Positions 27,395 to 36,611 of a stretch of 64,000 nt of DNA are shown here, in pieces. The DNA is from Pseudoalteromonas luteoviolacea (GTDB taxonomy: Bacteria; Pseudomonadota; Gammaproteobacteria; Enterobacterales; Alteromonadaceae). The DNA is taken from positions 124,001 through 188,000 of the forward strand of contig NZ_JAGJEH010000009.1 in assembly GCF_018100925.1 (NCBI RefSeq). Reading direction: 5' to 3'. Below the pieces are notes generated by a model that saw only the letters and a program-made list of their open reading frames with translations, was not told the DNA's origin and ran no database searches. How positions within the stretch are numbered: the first letter of the stretch is position 1; every line of letters begins with the position of its first letter. The translations under genes were made by a program, and so were the position numbers.

Positions 27395-28705
27395 TTAAGA
27401 CAAAACAATGCCAGATTCTTTAAGCTCATTTGGTAACTCGATACGTGCAACAGCCCCGTCAGCATCTGTTCTGCTGTTTAAGGTCAATTCTCCACCTTGT
27501 GCACGAATAATTTCTCTACTCAGTACCAAACCAATCCCATTACCTTGCTCTTTTGTTGAATAAAAAGGCGTAAATAAATTGTCAGTATTGCTAATCCCTA
27601 CACCATTGTCTAAAACGTCAATTTGACAAACTTCATTTTGTAAGCGCAATGTCAATTCTACCCTTTGAGAACCTATTACTTCATTGGCCTGTTGCGCATT
27701 TTTGACCAGATTCAATAGTGCTTGTTCCAATTGCTCAACGTCACAAAATAAAGATAAATTTTGCCCAGAGAGAAGCTTTACGCAAACCGAAGGAAATAAC
27801 GTCTGCAAACGCAGCAATAAACCAGAAGCTGTGATGTGGCTTTTTTGTGGGACAGGTAATTGAGACAACTTCGAATAGTTAGCAACGAAGCTCAGTAAAT
27901 GCTCTGAGCGCTTTTCAATCACATTCAACATGGTATCTCTGAGCTCTTCGTTCGATTGGTCCGATAACTCTTTTAGTGACTGAGCCATTGAATAAATAGG
28001 CGTCAAAGAGTTTCTTACTTCGTGGTTAAGTACTCGCACAAGCTTTTGCCATGCTTGCTGCTCATTGCGTCGCAGTGATTGCTCTATGGATACGTACACC
28101 ATCAATTGGTACTTTCTCTGGCCTCGGTACAAACTGTGTTCAACAACTTTAAATCTTTGATTTTGTTTTAAAGTTTGCCACCTACCTTGCACTTGCTCCA
28201 ACTTCAACTGGGCGGTACTAAGCCCAGTGATGTTTTTACCATGGTAAAATGTCTCAGCCGCTCGATTGTGATGATAAACATGATAGTGATGATCGAGCAC
28301 CACTATCGGCAAGTCTAGTTCGTTGATAAAATCGAAGATAAAAGTCTCATTCTGCAAATACTCTTGCCGTTTATTTTTCATGCGCTCAGCAATCGTCTTG
28401 AGGTCGACTTTAATTTGTGCAACGCGCCCTTGTTTATACTTAGCTAAATGCCATACGGTAAACTCTTCATTTGCCAATCCATCCAGTTGCACCGCAACAC
28501 CATCTAAGCATCCAAAGATGCGCTGGTAAGCTTTATAAAGCGCGAATAAACTAGGCAACAAGACAACCAATATTAGCGTGAATGACGTCAAGGCATCCAA
28601 CGCCAAACTAATGGACGCCCAAACAGCAAACAATGTTATGGTGCATATAGGTATGAAAAACAACCAAATTAGGCTGCCCTCCAACGAGGCTGGCCGGGTT
28701 TTCAT
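27395..28705 (-). CDS. Membrane sensor histidine kinase
   Basis: This 436-residue kinase is predicted to phosphorylate the adjacent NtrC-type regulator. Two membrane segments lie at ~12-34 and ~39-57, with almost no periplasmic loop, so sensing is probably within the membrane. A PAS-like region (~120-190) is followed by the H-box LNHEVRNSLTPIYSMAQSL (phospho-His near 237), an N-box LLNLVKNAQQAN, and the G1/G2 motifs DNGVGIS and GNGIGLVLS. It starts 2 bp after the regulator stop (order regulator then kinase). Short-loop kinases of this kind often sense envelope or transporter state. Confidence 0.93.
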   Translation of the reverse strand: MKTRPASLEGSLIWLFFIPICTITLFAVWASISLALDALTSFTLILVVLLPSLFALYKAYQRIFGCLDGVAVQLDGLANEEFTVWHLAKYKQGRVAQIKVDLKTIAERMKNKRQEYLQNETFIFDFINELDLPIVVLDHHYHVYHHNRAAETFYHGKNITGLSTAQLKLEQVQGRWQTLKQNQRFKVVEHSLYRGQRKYQLMVYVSIEQSLRRNEQQAWQKLVRVLNHEVRNSLTPIYSMAQSLKELSDQSNEELRDTMLNVIEKRSEHLLSFVANYSKLSQLPVPQKSHITASGLLLRLQTLFPSVCVKLLSGQNLSLFCDVEQLEQALLNLVKNAQQANEVIGSQRVELTLRLQNEVCQIDVLDNGVGISNTDNLFTPFYSTKEQGNGIGLVLSREIIRAQGGELTLNSRTDADGAVARIELPNELKESGIVLS

Positions 28706-28707
28706 CT

Positions 28708-30033
28708 TTAGTCTTTTACCTGAATGTTAAACTTATCCACGCGACGATAAATCGCTGATTTACTCAAACCTAAAAATTCTCCCGCTCTAACAACATTGCC
28801 ATCAAAGTGATCAATTGCCTTAAGGATCAGTTTTTTTTCTGCTTGCTCTAATGTCATCAAAGGCAATGGCAATAATGATTCGTCACCAGGTTGAATTTGC
28901 ACATCTTGAGCTTGAATGACATTAGTATCCGCCATGATCACCGCCCGCTCTAATACATGAGATAACTCTCTCATATTGCCTGGCCAGTGATAAGACTTCA
29001 GCTTTTTATAAGCTTGCTCACTCAACGATACATCCGTTCGACCGTATCTATTCATGTGTTTTGCAATGAAATGCTCAGCAAACGCAGCTATTTCATCCAA
29101 GCGTTCTCGCAAAGGCGGTAGCTCTATCACTAAGGTATTGAGCCGAAATAACAAGTCACGCCTAAACTCCCCCTGCTCGATGAGCTTATTTAAATCAGCA
29201 TTGGTTGCAGAGATCACTCGCGCATTGCTGCGTTTTGATGTCGAACACCCTACTTCTTCATATTCTCCACTTTCCAATACTCGCAATAGTTTTGCCTGCA
29301 AAGCGATGGGCAAACAGCCAACTTCATCTAGAAATAAACTTGAGTCATTGGCGAGTGTAAACCGGCCAGTACGATTTTCTTTCGCATCTGTAAAGGCCCC
29401 TTTTTTATGACCGAACAGCTCACTTTCAAATAAGTTCTCTGGTATCGCTGCCATGTTCACACTGATCATCTCGAGACTTGCTCGTAAACTTTCATTATGA
29501 ATATATTCAGCTAGCATGCTTTTTCCAGTACCGTTTTCACCGGTGATCAATATATTCGCTTCCGTTTTTGCAATGCGCTGCGCTTTTTCTAGAAGTTGTT
29601 TACTCTGCGCGCTGAAAGCCAAAAAATGTGACTGTGTCGACGTGGTTTGCAGTAAATCAGTCTGTATTGTTGCGCCTTGCACAGCTTCTAATAAACGCGC
29701 GTTTTTCCAAGGCTTTTCAATAAAGTCACAAGCCCCCTTTTGCATAGCTTGTACTGCCAAGTCTATTTTGGCCCATGCCGTGATCACGATAACGGGGATG
29801 GTGTAGTTGAGCGATTGCAATTTAGATAAAAAAGCCAACCCCTCCTGTCCTGACGTAGTGTCTTGGCTAAAATTCATATCCAGCAATATTAAATCTATTT
29901 GATTTTGCTCCAAGCAAGTCATTGCGGCACTCGGGTGCTGGGCTTCTAAACAATGAAACCCATGACTTTCAAGTACGATTCTCGCACTGAGGCGAACGTC
30001 AATTAAATCATCGACAATTAAAACTGTTTTCAT
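28708..30033 (-). CDS. NtrC-type sigma-54 activator
   Basis: This 441-residue response regulator has a receiver domain (acidic D8/D9, phospho-acceptor D52, K107), an AAA+ domain (Walker A GENGTGKS at 165-172, Walker B SLFLDEVG near 235) and a Fis-type helix-turn-helix at the end (FLGLSKSAIYRRVDKF). The sigma-54 contact loop reads GAFTDA (212-217) instead of GAFTGA. It is the fourth gene of the minus-strand cluster, and a candidate sigma-54 promoter lies before the first gene, so it probably drives its own operon. Separated from the permease gene by 69 bp containing a hairpin. Confidence 0.94.
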   Translation of the reverse strand: MKTVLIVDDLIDVRLSARIVLESHGFHCLEAQHPSAAMTCLEQNQIDLILLDMNFSQDTTSGQEGLAFLSKLQSLNYTIPVIVITAWAKIDLAVQAMQKGACDFIEKPWKNARLLEAVQGATIQTDLLQTTSTQSHFLAFSAQSKQLLEKAQRIAKTEANILITGENGTGKSMLAEYIHNESLRASLEMISVNMAAIPENLFESELFGHKKGAFTDAKENRTGRFTLANDSSLFLDEVGCLPIALQAKLLRVLESGEYEEVGCSTSKRSNARVISATNADLNKLIEQGEFRRDLLFRLNTLVIELPPLRERLDEIAAFAEHFIAKHMNRYGRTDVSLSEQAYKKLKSYHWPGNMRELSHVLERAVIMADTNVIQAQDVQIQPGDESLLPLPLMTLEQAEKKLILKAIDHFDGNVVRAGEFLGLSKSAIYRRVDKFNIQVKD

Positions 30034-30066
30034 ATTTCCTTACTAATTATCAATTATTGTTTGGAA

Positions 30067-30097
30067 AGTGGGCCTGGGATCTATTTCCAAGCCCACT
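30067..30097 (-). terminator. Hairpin between permease and regulator genes
   Basis: AGTGGGCCTGGGA (30067-30079) pairs with TTCCAAGCCCACT (30085-30097) with two imperfect positions. On the minus strand it is followed by TTTCC, so it may be a partial terminator that lowers expression of the two regulatory genes. Confidence 0.6.
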
Positions 30098-30102
30098 GTC
30101 TA

Positions 30103-32535
30103 TTACTCTTGACGCAAAGAAGCCATCGGTTTCGCGCCCAATATTTTACTCATCGGGTATAGGGTTGCGAATAACGCAAACACAACAATACCTGCGCTCA
30201 CAGCAGTCAACCACAGCGGATTAACCAACATATAGTCGCTAATTTGCTCAACAAAAAACGTGTAACCTAATACACAGACTAGGACAGCTAGGATGAAAGC
30301 AAGTGCCAAAGGTAGGATAGTGTCCTGAAATAGTTGTCGATACAATCTTTTGCTTTTTGCACCTAAAGCCATACGTATACCTAATTCATAACGACGTAAC
30401 CCTAGGTTGTAACTTAACACACCATAAATACCAACACCCGCTAGCACTAACGTAAACAGTGCGAGCAAAATACATAAGTTGCGAGTGATCCGCTCCATGT
30501 GTGTCATAAGCCCGTACTCCTTTTCCAAATTGGTTAAGCGCCATATCCCTGTGCGTTGATCAACACTACGAGCCGCTGTAAACAAAGTCTCTCGGCTTAA
30601 ACTTTTCCCTTCTTCCATCTTGACGATATATGGAAAAGCAAAAGGTTGAGAAGCCCACCAAAAATGCCGCCCTTGATGTCTGCCGAATGATCTAGGATGA
30701 TTAAAGTTCTCTGTTATGCCAACCACTTCTACCGGGTTGTCGGGGTCAAAGCTAATAAAAGTTTCGCCAATCAAGCTACCACCAGGCTTGAGTAAATCAT
30801 TGACTGCTTTAGTCACTAAAAACTCATGTTTTTCACCACGCATGGCCGCTTCACTAAACGTACGCCCTTCAATGATTTTTAATCCGGTAACATCAAAATA
30901 GTCCATACCAACCCAAGCTTGAGGGATAAACACACTTTCGTTTCCTGCCATATCAGTAACTGTACTGGCTCGAGTATTGTACTGCACCGGGCTACTGCCA
31001 TGAGCCACTTTCGCGACGCCATCTATTTTGTATAGCGCCTCTCTATACGCTTCAATAAATCGATAGCGCTCAGCAATGCTTTCTTCCATATCTTGGATAA
31101 ATAGGTGCACCGCATAGAAGTTTTCGGTTTTACTACCTAATGGGCGATTTAATGTCTCCAGCGTTTTGCTCAGCACCATAGTTGCGCCAATTACCAAAGT
31201 TGAAGCTAAAAACAGCTGCACGGCGACCATCACCTTCACAGTTGTTGCGCTTACTTGGCTGACTGCCCCTTTGCCTGATGACTGAACCTGAGCGCGCAAT
31301 TTGGTAAAATTAATAAGGCGACTTGTGATAAATGCAAATAGCCAAGCTAATAAAACACACACGAGTAAAGCACTGAGCAATACCGTACTGTCCAATGATA
31401 AGTCAGCTATCAAAGGCAAAAATCCAGTACTTAAAGAAACAAAGAGCTTTATACCCCATGCAGCTAAAAACAATGCCACCAGCACAGACGCGGTCATTAA
31501 AACCGAAGTTTCCAACAAAATGCTTTGAAACAAGACGCGACGCTTCGCACCCAAAACGGCTTGAAGCGCAAGCTGTTTGTGTTTAACTACAGCTCGAGAG
31601 ACAAATAAATTGCTGACATTTAAAAGCGCAATTAACAGCAACCCGGTTACACCAGCTAGTAACAAAATAGCAAGTTTATTGTTGTCACCCAATTCAGCTT
31701 TCCGAAAACTCGTTACAATGGGCACTAAGTCTACGATATTCGGGAAACCCTCAACCCATTGCGCTTTTATTTCTTGCAGTGATTGGTGTAAATGGGTTTT
31801 TGCAGTAGCGTTGGTTTCGCCCGGCTTTAAAACTCCTATTAATTTAAGTGTGCCAAATAAGTTGTACCAAGGGCTTGGCTCGTCCTCTCGAAAATAACGT
31901 CTATCTGCGCTGAATTTAAACCAAATTTGTGCTTTGCCATCATTGAACATAAACGGGTCATTAAAATTTTGTCCAACCACACCAACAACGGTAAACTGCA
32001 TCCCTTCCATCGTTATACTTTGACCTATGGCCTGTTCACTTCCGTCAAAGTAGCGCTGCCAAAATTGGTAAGAGATCATCACCTCCTGTACTTTTTCATC
32101 TAAAACCTGCACATTTGCGATATGTCGGCCGAGAATCACTGGCACTCTAAATAATTCATAGTACTCATCTGTGGCATAGGTTACATCTATTTTTGGCTGA
32201 CCAGGTAAGTTGGTAACAATCTCTTGGCCAGTACTCACCGCTGCTGCTTTTTCAAATACTTGCTGTGTTTTGTACCATCGCTCTATAGATTGAAAGCTTT
32301 GATATCCCGGGCTGTTTTTATCGGCAAATACATTGTCTTGCTCGACAATAACCAAGCGATCTTCATGTTCTACATTTAATGGTTTGATAAAATAGTTGCT
32401 GAATAAACTCATCACAACAAAGAAACATGCCAGCGTAAGTGATAACGTCAGTATGATTGCAACAGAAAACCCTTTTGCTTGCCTAAGAGACTGAATTGCC
32501 AATTTGAGTTGATTGGAAAACCGAATGGTATTCAT
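30103..32535 (-). CDS. MacB/FtsX-type ABC transporter permease (duplicated)
   Basis: This 810-residue inner-membrane protein has an N-terminal membrane segment, a MacB-like periplasmic domain (~40-240), an FtsX block of three segments (~280-420), then a second periplasmic domain and a second FtsX block (~690-800; GIYGVLSYNLGLRRYELGIRMALGAK). The duplicated layout matches large mechanotransmission permeases that move peptides, lipoproteins or antibiotics. Its start overlaps the ATPase gene by 4 bp. With the ATPase and HlyD-like adaptor it forms a tripartite efflux unit. The substrate is unknown. Confidence 0.92.
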   Translation of the reverse strand: MNTIRFSNQLKLAIQSLRQAKGFSVAIILTLSLTLACFFVVMSLFSNYFIKPLNVEHEDRLVIVEQDNVFADKNSPGYQSFQSIERWYKTQQVFEKAAAVSTGQEIVTNLPGQPKIDVTYATDEYYELFRVPVILGRHIANVQVLDEKVQEVMISYQFWQRYFDGSEQAIGQSITMEGMQFTVVGVVGQNFNDPFMFNDGKAQIWFKFSADRRYFREDEPSPWYNLFGTLKLIGVLKPGETNATAKTHLHQSLQEIKAQWVEGFPNIVDLVPIVTSFRKAELGDNNKLAILLLAGVTGLLLIALLNVSNLFVSRAVVKHKQLALQAVLGAKRRVLFQSILLETSVLMTASVLVALFLAAWGIKLFVSLSTGFLPLIADLSLDSTVLLSALLVCVLLAWLFAFITSRLINFTKLRAQVQSSGKGAVSQVSATTVKVMVAVQLFLASTLVIGATMVLSKTLETLNRPLGSKTENFYAVHLFIQDMEESIAERYRFIEAYREALYKIDGVAKVAHGSSPVQYNTRASTVTDMAGNESVFIPQAWVGMDYFDVTGLKIIEGRTFSEAAMRGEKHEFLVTKAVNDLLKPGGSLIGETFISFDPDNPVEVVGITENFNHPRSFGRHQGRHFWWASQPFAFPYIVKMEEGKSLSRETLFTAARSVDQRTGIWRLTNLEKEYGLMTHMERITRNLCILLALFTLVLAGVGIYGVLSYNLGLRRYELGIRMALGAKSKRLYRQLFQDTILPLALAFILAVLVCVLGYTFFVEQISDYMLVNPLWLTAVSAGIVVFALFATLYPMSKILGAKPMASLRQE

Positions 32536-33269
32536 GCTATCTCCCTCTTTCCAGCCACATTATCACTGTCGTTCACTTCAGACTGAGTTTGCAGTACCTC
32601 TCCATCCAACAACTTAACTTGCTGTTTCGCGTAACCTGCGTAACGCGGGTCGTGTGTTACCATACAAATAGTAGTGCCTTGCTCATTCAGCGAGTCGAGT
32701 ATTGCCATGACCGCATCACCATTTTTAGAGTCCAAATTACCCGTTGGTTCATCAACCAAGAGGATGCTGGGCTCTCCGGCCAATGCCCTTGCAATTGCAA
32801 CACGCTGCTGTTGGCCACCAGAGAGTTGATTGGGCTTATGGTTGGCGCGATGATCTATTTCAACTTGAGACAAAGCGCGGTTAACACGCTGTGTTATGTC
32901 TGATTGGCTCAAAGGCTGTTCTCGATAAATAAGAGGCAGAGCCACATTGTCAAAGACCGACAGCTCATCAATTAAATTAAACGATTGAAAAATAAAGCCT
33001 ATATGCAAGTTTCTCAACTCTGCAAGCGTGTCGGCGTCCAAGCTTTGAGTATCCACACCCTCAATTTTATATGAGCCCGAGCTGATGTCATCCAAAAGGC
33101 CCATTAAACTTAACAGTGTAGATTTTCCACAACCTGAGGGCCCACTTATTGCAACATAGTCCCCTTTGTAAATACTTAAATTGATGTTAGTAAGTGCGTG
33201 TGTTTCAACATTTTCACTGACGTAAACTTTTGAAACGTTTGTCAGCTCGATAACAGGTGTATTAGCCAT
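32532..33269 (-). CDS. MacB/LolD-type ABC transporter ATP-binding protein
   Basis: This 245-residue ATPase has Walker A GPSGCGKSTLL (~40-50), the Q-loop in FIFQSFNLIDEL, the signature LSGGQQQRVAIARAL, Walker B ILLVDEPTGNLDS and the H-loop MVTHDPR. This is the MacB/LolD/FtsE subfamily that powers mechanotransmission permeases. It lies between the adaptor (18 bp) and the permease (4-bp overlap), so translation is coupled. Confidence 0.95.
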   Translation of the reverse strand: MANTPVIELTNVSKVYVSENVETHALTNINLSIYKGDYVAISGPSGCGKSTLLSLMGLLDDISSGSYKIEGVDTQSLDADTLAELRNLHIGFIFQSFNLIDELSVFDNVALPLIYREQPLSQSDITQRVNRALSQVEIDHRANHKPNQLSGGQQQRVAIARALAGEPSILLVDEPTGNLDSKNGDAVMAILDSLNEQGTTICMVTHDPRYAGYAKQQVKLLDGEVLQTQSEVNDSDNVAGKREIA

Positions 33270-33287
33270 AATTGCGTCCTTTTGAAT

Positions 33288-34541
33288 TTATTGAGTTATT
33301 TTTATTTGTTCGAGATGTTTAAAATCGGACATGTCCGAGATCACAACTTGCTCGCCGGCCTTTACACCAGTTCGAATTTCGATGGCGTTACCGGCGAGTG
33401 TACCAAACTCTATTGGGGTTTTAACTAGTTGATTTGTTTCTTTATTGAGAACGTACAAAGCCGCTGTACTTTGTTCCGCTATGTAGCTAGGCCTTTGCAG
33501 AGATAACGCCCTAGCCTTCGTTTCTGTAATGATTCGCCCTTCAATTGACAGTGCAGGCCGAGCGTTGTCTGGCAAAGCGCCTGTTAGCTCTAGTTCAATG
33601 GCAATACGCCCATCTCTAACAACTGGGTCGATGCGATTAACACGAGCTTGAACTTCTCCACTGAAGGTGTTGATAATACCAACCTGACCGATTTGCACTC
33701 TACTAGCTTGTTTTTCTGGCACTTGTAAGTCAGCCAATAACGACATCTCGCTGCCGACTAAAGCCAAAGGTGCACCAACTTGTACCGATTGGCCCTGCTC
33801 AATATTGACCTCTTGGAGCATACCGTCAATTCCAGCTTTAACTTGCAAATTACGAACGTCGGTATCCGCAGCTTGGTAACTTAACTCGACTTCTCTCATT
33901 AACTCTTGCTCAATCTGTAAGCGTTGAGTGTGAAGGGCTTTGGTTTGTTGCAGCTGTAATTGTGCAAGCTTGACTCGCTCAGTAAGCTGATTTACTTCTA
34001 GCTGTGAACGCTTATGATCAAGGGCCGATACGATCCCCTTGGCAATCAATTTTGCCTCAGCTTCTTCTCTGATCTGTGCATTGGCAAGCTCGCTTTTAAG
34101 TAAAGTTAGCTGCCCCCTTTGGGTCAACAATGCACTATGTTGACTGAGTTTGAGCGCTTCGAAGCTGGCTTTTTGTCTTGCTAGTGCAAGGCGACTACGA
34201 TTGAGGGTTTGCAGTAAATCTGGATTTGAAAGACGCATAATAACGGTATCATGTCTAACACGGCTGCCGGGTAAATGGAATATCTCTTCCACTTGCGAGC
34301 GATGACTTGCAGTGATAAAGCGACTTTGCTTGGAGCGTAATTGACCGTAACCTGAAACAGCCAAGCTTAGCTGGCCGCTTTGAACTTGCGCAAAAACCAA
34401 ACTCGGAGCATCTACCTCTTCACTCTTAACATCTATAAATGCGACACCTATTAGCAAGGCGCAGCTGGCAATACCGATAGCTAGCGATTTAACCGGAAAT
34501 TTTCGCTGTTTATTTTTCGCAAGGGATGCTTTTATGTCCAT
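33288..34541 (-). CDS. HlyD/MacA-like periplasmic adaptor
   Basis: This 417-residue protein is anchored by one N-terminal membrane segment (~18-38). It has a split biotinyl-lipoyl domain (SGYGQLRSKQSRF and IDGMLQEVNIEQGQSVQVGAP), a long coiled-coil hairpin between them (~115-225) and beta-barrel and membrane-proximal domains after. It would link the ABC permease to an outer-membrane channel, not encoded here (probably TolC elsewhere). It is the first gene of the operon, 22 bp after the predicted sigma-54 start site. Confidence 0.92.
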   Translation of the reverse strand: MDIKASLAKNKQRKFPVKSLAIGIASCALLIGVAFIDVKSEEVDAPSLVFAQVQSGQLSLAVSGYGQLRSKQSRFITASHRSQVEEIFHLPGSRVRHDTVIMRLSNPDLLQTLNRSRLALARQKASFEALKLSQHSALLTQRGQLTLLKSELANAQIREEAEAKLIAKGIVSALDHKRSQLEVNQLTERVKLAQLQLQQTKALHTQRLQIEQELMREVELSYQAADTDVRNLQVKAGIDGMLQEVNIEQGQSVQVGAPLALVGSEMSLLADLQVPEKQASRVQIGQVGIINTFSGEVQARVNRIDPVVRDGRIAIELELTGALPDNARPALSIEGRIITETKARALSLQRPSYIAEQSTAALYVLNKETNQLVKTPIEFGTLAGNAIEIRTGVKAGEQVVISDMSDFKHLEQIKITQ

Positions 34542-34574
34542 ATTTGACCTTAGTGGTTGTTTTAAAACACTAAG

Positions 34575-34589
34575 GCGAATTACATGCCA
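34575..34589 (-). promoter_or_regulatory. Candidate sigma-54 promoter of the efflux operon
   Basis: On the minus strand TGGCATGTAATTCGC has GG (34588-34587) and GC (34576-34575) separated by exactly 10 nt, the invariant -24/-12 geometry. Only the TT before GC is weaker (TC). The start site would fall near 34563, about 22 nt before the adaptor ATG. The operon encodes a sigma-54 activator. Confidence 0.72.
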
Positions 34590-34640
34590 AAATTAAACCC
34601 ATGATTTATAATAGGATTTTTATTTTGTTAGCTTAGTTCT

Positions 34641-34677
34641 CTTCCCACTTTTGGGAAGTTAGTTTCAGTTTTGGGAT
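34641..34677. promoter_or_regulatory. Dyad likely bound by the NtrC-type regulator
   Basis: CTTCCCA (34641-34647) and TGGGAAG (34652-34658) form a perfect 7-bp dyad with a 4-nt centre. A further TTTTGGGA half copy lies at 34669-34676. It is about 60 bp upstream of the -24 element, a position used by enhancer-binding proteins. Confidence 0.55.
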
Positions 34678-34751
34678 AGGTTTTATCGACGCGAATAAGT
34701 GAACTTAAGGCGCGACAACACCTGCAAATATATTGAAGTTTTGAACTTGTA

Positions 34752-34779
34752 TTGACACAGTCTAATACCAAATTATGAT
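34752..34779 (+). promoter_or_regulatory. Candidate sigma-70 promoter
   Basis: TTGACA (34752-34757) and TATGAT (34774-34779) have a 16-bp spacer, reading toward the TPR gene at 35019. This would leave a ~230-nt leader in which I see no other element. Confidence 0.5.
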
Positions 34780-35018
34780 GGCTTTTTATCACCCCTATAG
34801 AAACTTGATTACTTTAAAAGCGCAATTTTAATTGTTCATGGCTTATTGCACATGCATTGAGTAAAAAAACAACTATTAATTGGATTAACTAAAATGTTTC
34901 TTTATTTACATTGCAAGCTAGTCTAGCATTGCGTCCTATTTTTTAAGAGTGGCCTAAAAATGCAGTTTTCACTGCTATGCCGCTCACGCGGATTTGACAT
35001 TAACCTAGTAGGAAACCA

Positions 35019-35810
35019 ATGCCTAAGATTTTTACCTCGCTCCTGTTTTTGTTTAGTTCCTTGCTGTCCACTGTAGAAGCGCACGAAACATCAAAGAACA
35101 CCCTGTATAAAGAGGGTGATATTTACATAAAACAAAAAGATAAATGGGAAACATTGAAAATAATCAATGTTGGTCATGACAACCCTGACGACATAACATT
35201 ACATGTCACTTTTTTTGAACATTCCGAAAAAAAGCCTACCAAATCAAGTGTCGAAAAACTCGGAGTTTTAGTGGGTCACACGACTTTATCAATAGCAGCA
35301 CTAGCTGAAGGTTGGGAATCAATAGGAAATAAGCCAGTAAGTAAAAGCGAATTAGGCTACTTCTATCAATATTTGAAACACAATAACTTTCAAAAATATG
35401 CACATGTTACCGGGCAAAAAGTTGACGAGCTGATCGCTTTAGCAAATATAAAATATAAAGAAGCATACGCGCTTAGTGAACAAAAGAAGTTTAATGAAGC
35501 AATATCTTTATACCTAGAAGCGCTGGATATATTTCCACCTTTTTATGAAGCCATTGACAACATTGCCTTTATTTTTATGGATAATGGCGATTGTCCAGAA
35601 GCGCTCAAATACTTTGATCACTCCCTTTCTATTAACCCAAATAATGTCACTGCTCGCTACTATATGGGCCAATGTTATATTCAGCTTCGAGAATATCAAG
35701 CTGCAGCGAGTTTATACAAAGACACAATGGAACAATTCCCGGATGAAAAAGAAGCGTTTGAGAAAACCTACTTTCTCTTACTTGATGTACTAAAAGAGGC
35801 TAAAAAATAA
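35019..35810 (+). CDS. Exported TPR protein
   Basis: This 263-residue protein has a signal peptide (~1-21, cleavage near VEA-H). An N-terminal region of unknown fold follows (~25-140). The C-terminal half contains about three tetratricopeptide repeats (YALSEQKKFNEAISLYLEAL, IDNIAFIFMDNGDCPEALKY, ARYYMGQCYIQLREYQAAAS). TPR arrays scaffold protein complexes, here in the periplasm. The AGGAAACCA ribosome site is good. It is divergent from the efflux operon. Partner unknown. Confidence 0.75.
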   Translation: MPKIFTSLLFLFSSLLSTVEAHETSKNTLYKEGDIYIKQKDKWETLKIINVGHDNPDDITLHVTFFEHSEKKPTKSSVEKLGVLVGHTTLSIAALAEGWESIGNKPVSKSELGYFYQYLKHNNFQKYAHVTGQKVDELIALANIKYKEAYALSEQKKFNEAISLYLEALDIFPPFYEAIDNIAFIFMDNGDCPEALKYFDHSLSINPNNVTARYYMGQCYIQLREYQAAASLYKDTMEQFPDEKEAFEKTYFLLLDVLKEAKK

Positions 35811-36024
35811 GGGACTTCAAGGTAGGTACTAAAAACACCGTTTATTAAATTTATCTTTTAGATGTGTGTTTTCTTTAAAAAGTGAAGATGAAAAGAAATC
35901 TTTTTAGAGTTAACACACATTAATTCGAACTCTCCCTACTCAATACATTGTCACACTAATAACATACGGTACAAAGATTGCGGTTTCTAAGTTAAAAAAT
36001 GCTTAAGAGCCTAGGATCAGGAAA

Positions 36025-36055
36025 GTAAAAAAGCAAAGCTGAGATAGCTTTGCTT
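36025..36055 (-). terminator. Terminator of the DM9-like gene
   Basis: AAGCAAAGCT (36031-36040) and AGCTTTGCTT (36046-36055) form a perfect 10-bp stem. Reading on the minus strand a T run follows, 11 bp past the stop at 36066. Confidence 0.85.
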
Positions 36056-36065
36056 AGAAAATAAG

Positions 36066-36611
36066 TTAGTTTGCAACAAGTATCCAAGCAGGTGAACGCC
36101 AGTAGTCAATATCAATGTGTGTTCTATCTCTTTCACCTTCGCCAGTTGTCAAATAACAACGATCCTGATTAGGGATATATTTACCAACTACTTTGATTTT
36201 ACCATAACCATCAATAAACTTTTCTGCCATACAGTGATAAGAATACTCACCAGAGTCGCGCGCTCCACCAGTGATTTCTTTACCTGTTAAGTTGTAACCT
36301 CGGCCTATTCTTTTCCATGTATAGCCACCGCTAGGCGCCATTAGAATTGAGTAATCACTGTTACGCCAATTTTTTTTGTATTCTACATAGCAGTTGCCAT
36401 CTGCACTTACTACACCCGGAACACGTCTGCCATCAATACAAACCATAGGGTCAAATTGATTACCATTTAATGGCGCTTTTACACCAGGGCCGTTGTAACC
36501 ATTATTAATATAATCTTGCTGACTAAAAGGTACGTAATTGCCCATTGTTGCTGCTTGCACGCCAACAGTGAATAAAATAGAGGCAACACCTGCCAAGTAC
36601 TTAGTTGTCAT
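36066..36611 (-). CDS. Secreted DM9/DUF3421-like protein
   Basis: This 181-residue exported protein has a signal peptide ending near VQA-A. The C-terminal ~110 residues follow the DM9/DUF3421 repeat pattern: DGNCYVEYKKN, YSILMAPSGGYTWKRIGRGY, EITGGARDSGEYSYHCMAE, GKIKVVGKYIPNQDRCYLTTGEGE. DM9 proteins of invertebrates include mannose-binding lectins, so glycan binding is possible. Four or more Cys could pair. The start at 36611 is preferred over 36641 because AAGGAAAATT precedes it and the signal peptide begins there. Confidence 0.6.
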   Translation of the reverse strand: MTTKYLAGVASILFTVGVQAATMGNYVPFSQQDYINNGYNGPGVKAPLNGNQFDPMVCIDGRRVPGVVSADGNCYVEYKKNWRNSDYSILMAPSGGYTWKRIGRGYNLTGKEITGGARDSGEYSYHCMAEKFIDGYGKIKVVGKYIPNQDRCYLTTGEGERDRTHIDIDYWRSPAWILVAN

